Positions 60,579 through 64,000 of a stretch of DNA of 64,000 nucleotides are shown here, piece after piece. The stretch comes from an uncultured Faecalibacterium sp. (GTDB taxonomy: Bacteria > Bacillota > Clostridia > Oscillospirales > Ruminococcaceae). Numbering within the stretch: position 1 is the first letter of the stretch; every line of letters starts with the position of its first letter. Location: the NCBI GenBank assembly GCA_934512105.1, contig CAKSWQ010000001.1:62001-126000 (forward strand), given 5' to 3'. The position numbers and the translations under genes were made by a program. Below the pieces are notes generated by a model. It saw nothing but the letters and a program-made list of their open reading frames with translations, had not been told where the DNA came from and searched no databases.

Positions 60579-61507
60579 TGTACGGCCTCCTGTCCCTCCT
60601 GCTGGCGCTGACGGAGATTTTCTGCCAGCGCTTCCAGTTTTTTCATCCGGTGTGATAAGCCGGATTTGCTCACCGCCGGGTCAAAGCAGCCGCACAGTGC
60701 GGTAAGCGAAAGATCCGGGTATTGCAGACGCTTGGCGGCTGCCTGCTGCAATACTTCCGGCAAGGTTTCCAGTGCGTGCTGCTCCTGCAAATAGCGGATG
60801 GCTTTCAGGGTTTGGGCATTTGCCCGCGCCGTTTTGCCAAGGTTTGCGGTATCGCAGTTGGTCTGCCGATTGGTCTGGTTGCGTACCTGCTTGAAGGCTT
60901 TGAGCACGCTGATCTGGGTCGCGGCATCTGCAGCACCCATAAAGCGGAGCAGCCGCTCCACGTTGGCACCGGTCTTGACGTAGATCAGGTTCACGCCGTT
61001 GCGGCGGGTGCGGTGGGGCGCAAACTCGTGCTCGGCCAGCAGCGCCTCAAAATCCCGGGCAAGGTTCGTCCGGGAGGTGAGAAATTCCAGATTATATTCC
61101 TTTTGCGGGTCGGTGACCGTGCCGCTGCACAAAAAAGCCATGGCAATATAGGCGCTGACACAGGTCTGGCAGCGGATAAGCCCGGGGTCGATCTGCAAAC
61201 TGGTCTCCCTGCCGGTGGTGCCGAACAGCTCGTGCAGGCGGGCGACCTGCTCTGCATCGCGGATATTGAACTCGTACAGCACACCGCTGGCGCGGGGCTT
61301 TTCCAATATCTCGCCCCGGATGCCGCAGCGGGCAAACAGCTGCTGCGCCAGCTGCACCGTGTGGGGCTGCTCGGTTTGCAGCACAAGGCCGCGGGCATCA
61401 AAGTATTTGGCAAAGCAGGCAATGCCATAGGCAGCTGCACGCACACAGCACTCCTTGGTGGGGCTGCGCTGCGCGATCTCCTCCCGCGCACTGGATGCAA
61501 AACTCAT
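60575..61507 (-). CDS. whiA: WhiA family DNA-binding/sporulation regulator
   Basis: A 310-aa protein with LAGLIDADG-like N-terminal part (SFASSAREEIAQ start, GYLxCG-like AFLCSGTV) and C-terminal HTH with NRQTNCDTANLGKTARANAQ. WhiA regulates division and chromosome segregation. ATG 61507 (AGAGGG upstream) is chosen; the frame above lies inside rapZ. Operon rapZ-whiA is standard. Confidence 0.92.
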   Translation of the reverse strand: MSFASSAREEIAQRSPTKECCVRAAAYGIACFAKYFDARGLVLQTEQPHTVQLAQQLFARCGIRGEILEKPRASGVLYEFNIRDAEQVARLHELFGTTGRETSLQIDPGLIRCQTCVSAYIAMAFLCSGTVTDPQKEYNLEFLTSRTNLARDFEALLAEHEFAPHRTRRNGVNLIYVKTGANVERLLRFMGAADAATQISVLKAFKQVRNQTNRQTNCDTANLGKTARANAQTLKAIRYLQEQHALETLPEVLQQAAAKRLQYPDLSLTALCGCFDPAVSKSGLSHRMKKLEALAENLRQRQQEGQEAVQ

Positions 61508-61523
61508 AGTATTCCCTCTGTTT

Positions 61524-62387
61524 TCAGCGCACGGCATCCCGGTGCTGCACCCCGGGCTCGTAGCCCAGAGAATTGCAGTATTCCGCAAGCTTGCGTGCAA
61601 ATGTGATGGAGCGGTGTTTACCGCCCGTGCAGCCCACCGCAATGGTCAGCTGACTTTTGCCCTCCTTGACATAGAGCGGCAGGGCGTACTGCAAAAAATT
61701 CTCGTACCGGTGCAGCAGCTCCTGCGCTTCGGGGTGGCTCAGGACAAAATCCACCACCTCCTGATCCAGCCCGGTCTTGTGCTTCAGTTCCGGCACATAG
61801 AAGGGGTTTGGCAGGCAGCGCACATCCAGCACAAGGTCTGCCTCCGGCGGCAGACCAAACTTGAACCCGAAGGACATGATGGTAAGCCGCATGGCATCTT
61901 TTGCCCCGCCGTTTTTCATAAACAGATCGCAGATGCGCTCTTTATTCTGGGAGGTGGAGAGCAGACCGGTGTTGATGGTGTAGTCCGCACGCTCTTTCAA
62001 GGGCTGTAAGATCTGCCGCTCCTTCAAAAAGGCATCCCGGGTGGAGATGCCCTCTGCAATGCTGATGGGGTGGCGGCGGCGGGTCTCGCTGTAACGGCGC
62101 ATCAGAACATCGTCCGGTGCGTCCAGAAACAGGATCTTATAGGGTGTTTTCTGGTCATCCAGCTGCTGCAAGGCAGTTTCGACCTGTTCCCTGCTGCGGC
62201 AGCCGCGCACATCCATGGAAAGCGCCACCCGCTCCAGCTGGTTGTCGCCCGCCTTGGAAAACGCCGTAATGCTGGGCAGCAGCCCCGCCGGGACGTTATC
62301 GATGCAGAAAAAACCGATATCCTCCAGCGCATTCATAGCCACAGACTTTCCCGCGCCGGAAAGTCCGCTGACGATCAACAGCTCCAT
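61524..62387 (-). CDS. rapZ: RapZ-like RNase adapter / nucleotide-binding protein (YvcJ)
   Basis: A 287-aa P-loop protein: GLSGAGKS at 8-15 and a C-terminal GCTGGKHRS domain. B. subtilis YvcJ binds UDP-GlcNAc-like ligands and RapZ of E. coli binds RNA and GlcN6P. Here it sits in the common hprK...murB-rapZ-whiA block. Confidence 0.92.
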   Translation of the reverse strand: MELLIVSGLSGAGKSVAMNALEDIGFFCIDNVPAGLLPSITAFSKAGDNQLERVALSMDVRGCRSREQVETALQQLDDQKTPYKILFLDAPDDVLMRRYSETRRRHPISIAEGISTRDAFLKERQILQPLKERADYTINTGLLSTSQNKERICDLFMKNGGAKDAMRLTIMSFGFKFGLPPEADLVLDVRCLPNPFYVPELKHKTGLDQEVVDFVLSHPEAQELLHRYENFLQYALPLYVKEGKSQLTIAVGCTGGKHRSITFARKLAEYCNSLGYEPGVQHRDAVR

Positions 62388-62418
62388 CTGTATTTTCCAC
62401 TCCTTTTATTCCCGCAGC

Positions 62419-63315
62419 TCAGCGCACTACGCGGATCTCTTTTTCCAGATCGTAGCCGGTCTTTTCCTTTACAATGGCGCGCACTTCCTCGCACAGCGCC
62501 AGCACATCCGCACAAGTCGCACCGCCAAGGTTCACCACAAAGCCGCAGTGCTTCTCGCTGACGGCGGCACCACCGTGCCGGTACCCCCGCAGACCGCACT
62601 GGTCGATGAGGGCAGCGGCAAAAGCGCCCACCGGGCGCTTGAAGGTGCTGCCTGCGCTGGGCTTATCCAACGGCTGTTTATCCAGCCGCTTTGCCATCAG
62701 CTCGTCCATTTTCGCGCGGATGGCTTCCGGCTCGCCCGGGGTCAGGGCAAACTGTGCCGAAAGGATGCAGCTGCCGTTTTCTTCAAAAATGCTGTGGCGG
62801 TAGCGCAAATCAAGCTCTGCCGCTGCTGTCTCTTTCACTTCGCCCTCGGCGGTAAGGTACTGCACCGTGGTCAGCACATCCTTCATCTCGCCGCCGTAGG
62901 CACCGGCGTTCATATAGACTGCGCCGCCCACTGTACCGGGGATGCCGTAGGCAAATTCCAGCCCGGCTAGGCCGTGCTCCAGCGCCGTTTTGCACAGTGC
63001 CGAGAGCCGCACGCCCGCCCCGGCGGTGAGCTGTATGCCGTGCACCTCCACAGTGTCCTGCATGGAGGAGATATCCAGCACTGCACCGTTGTAGCCCTCG
63101 TCGGCAAACAGGATGTTGCTGCCGTTGCCCAGCAGATAGTACCGGACGCCCTGCGCCTTGCACAGGGAAACGGCACGGCAAAGCTGTGCCCGGTCTACCG
63201 GCTGCACGAACAGCCGCGCCGGGCCGCCGATCTTAAAGGTGCAGTGCGCTGCCAGCGGCTCGTTTTCTTTATAAGCAATGCCTGCTGCGGTCAGCAGCTG
63301 CATGAGTTGTTCCAT
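62419..63315 (-). CDS. murB: UDP-N-acetylenolpyruvoylglucosamine reductase
   Basis: Flavin enzyme that reduces UDP-GlcNAc-enolpyruvate in peptidoglycan synthesis (298 aa, type II-like). FAD motifs LLGNGSNILFAD and GIPGTVGGAVYMNAGAYGGE, the RYRHSIF motif, and SAGSTFKRPVG with the catalytic Ser are present. AAGGAG precedes the ATG at longer spacing. Confidence 0.95.
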   Translation of the reverse strand: MEQLMQLLTAAGIAYKENEPLAAHCTFKIGGPARLFVQPVDRAQLCRAVSLCKAQGVRYYLLGNGSNILFADEGYNGAVLDISSMQDTVEVHGIQLTAGAGVRLSALCKTALEHGLAGLEFAYGIPGTVGGAVYMNAGAYGGEMKDVLTTVQYLTAEGEVKETAAAELDLRYRHSIFEENGSCILSAQFALTPGEPEAIRAKMDELMAKRLDKQPLDKPSAGSTFKRPVGAFAAALIDQCGLRGYRHGGAAVSEKHCGFVVNLGGATCADVLALCEEVRAIVKEKTGYDLEKEIRVVR

Positions 63316-63344
63316 AGGGTCAGGCTCCTTTTTTATAGAGAGGT

Positions 63345-64000
63345 TCAGTCCATTTTGTCATCCAGTCCAAGCCGGATCAGCAGCTCCTTGGCTGCGTTAT
63401 AGCCCATCTTCTTCTGGCGGTTATTGATGGCTGCGGTCTCCAGCACCACAGCCAGATTACGGCCGGGAGAGACCGGGATGCTGGTGCTGGGAATGCTGAC
63501 GCCCAGAATGTCGTAGTATTCGCTTTCCAGACCGGTGCGCTGGTAGTTCTTGGTGGGGTCCCACGCTTCCAGCTGCACCACCAGATCCAGACTTTCGCTC
63601 AGCTTGACGGCACCCACGCCGTACACGCGGGCCACGTTGACGATGCCAATGCCGCGCAGCTCGATAAAGTGGCGGATGTTTTCCGGTGCAGTGCCCATGA
63701 TCTGGCGGTTGGACACCTTGCGCAGCTCCACGGCATCATCTGCCACCAGACGGTGGCCGCGCTTGACCAGCTCGATGGCCAGCTCGCTTTTGCCGATGCC
63801 GCTGTCGCCCAAGATCAGAATGCCCTCGCCGTACACCTCCACCAGAACACCGTGCCGGGTGATGCGGGGCGCAAGCTCCAGGTTCAGCACGCTGATCAGA
63901 CTGCCCATCAGGGTGCAGGTAGTCTCGTTGGAGCGCAGCAGGGCAACTGCGTGCTTCTGCGCCAGCTGCTGCATCTCCGGGAAGGGGGTCAGTTCCTCGC
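63345..64000 (-). CDS. hprK: HPr kinase/phosphorylase, 5' end beyond the window
   Basis: Phosphorylates Ser46 of HPr for carbon catabolite control. The visible 217 codons contain the Walker [10 protein letters not shown], the VADDAVEL loop and [18 protein letters not shown] signature of HprK, plus a normal C-terminus (LDDKMD). Translation continues upstream beyond 64000 (an open frame is still running, [11 protein letters not shown]), so the Met at 63974 is internal. It heads the hprK-murB-rapZ-whiA-dnaE operon. Confidence 0.93.
   Translation of the reverse strand, partial: EELTPFPEMQQLAQKHAVALLRSNETTCTLMGSLISVLNLELAPRITRHGVLVEVYGEGILILGDSGIGKSELAIELVKRGHRLVADDAVELRKVSNRQIMGTAPENIRHFIELRGIGIVNVARVYGVGAVKLSESLDLVVQLEAWDPTKNYQRTGLESEYYDILGVSIPSTSIPVSPGRNLAVVLETAAINNRQKKMGYNAAKELLIRLGLDDKMD

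Noticed and set aside
1..64000. tRNA or rRNA genes
   Set aside because: No cloverleaf-like T-loop signature or rRNA stretches noticed by eye; a tRNA search was not possible.

Overview
The window looks like a chromosomal segment from a low-redox gut Firmicute of the Oscillospiraceae, closest in style to Faecalibacterium. This is inferred from about 57-60% GC, strong AGGAGG ribosome sites, the Firmicute yicC-remA-gmk-priA-def-fmt-rsmB-rlmN-prpC-prkC block, ThyX in place of ThyA, reverse rubrerythrin, and sporulation-family remnants (YlmC, GerW). It was not checked by any search. Gene density is high and nearly all genes are housekeeping. I found no rRNA, tRNA, CRISPR array or intact insertion sequence.

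Layout, left to right. 1-10.1 kb, minus strand: one long operon for RNA, translation and signalling (yicC, remA, gmk, priA, def, fmt, rsmB, rlmN, prpC, prkC cut by the edge). 10.4-10.8 kb: an isolated transposase-type helix-turn-helix gene with its own promoter and terminator. 11-14.1 kb: three genes that look like a soluble biotin transcarboxylase (12S-like, 1.3S-like, 5S-like). 14.4-24 kb: a membrane glycerophosphodiesterase, tsf-rpsB, an LtaS-type enzyme, small genes, and a flavodoxin/YgbA region that shares a palindrome. 24-31.5 kb: pcrA-thyX-tmk-mltG-U32 block. 32.3-34.4 kb: GntR-pyrB-pyrI. 35.1-38.7 kb: AgrC/LytTR two-component pair and an SNF transporter. 38.7-42.8 kb: M50-scpA-scpB-DUF2953-gerW-rluB. 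43-47.5 kb, plus strand: rpmB, DUF4250, an esterase homologue, csoR-copA. 47.8-50 kb: rubrerythrin and a uracil permease behind a peptide-coding attenuator. 50.3-51.5 kb: cysteine desulfurase. 51.5-53.0 kb: a small AT-richer island (HxlR, nitroreductase) bounded by a 14-bp direct repeat that includes the guaA stop. 53-64 kb, minus strand: guaA, two small genes, pfkA, and dnaE-whiA-rapZ-murB-hprK cut by the right edge.

The most unusual signals are non-coding. A roughly 100-base plus-strand element occurs three times (34.5, 44.3 and 47.6 kb). Each copy has a short hairpin, a 26-27-base AT-rich linker, and a long hairpin with a TGCG loop followed by a T run. The short stem differs between copies by compensatory changes, as expected of a structured RNA family. 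Other points of interest are an internal ribosome start that could release a CopZ-like chaperone from the 3' end of copA, the uraA leader, the guaA-linked island, the shared GTTAG-N6-CTAAC palindrome, a Gly/Ser/Tyr-rich linker in PcrA, and an esterase homologue whose nucleophile position is Asp.
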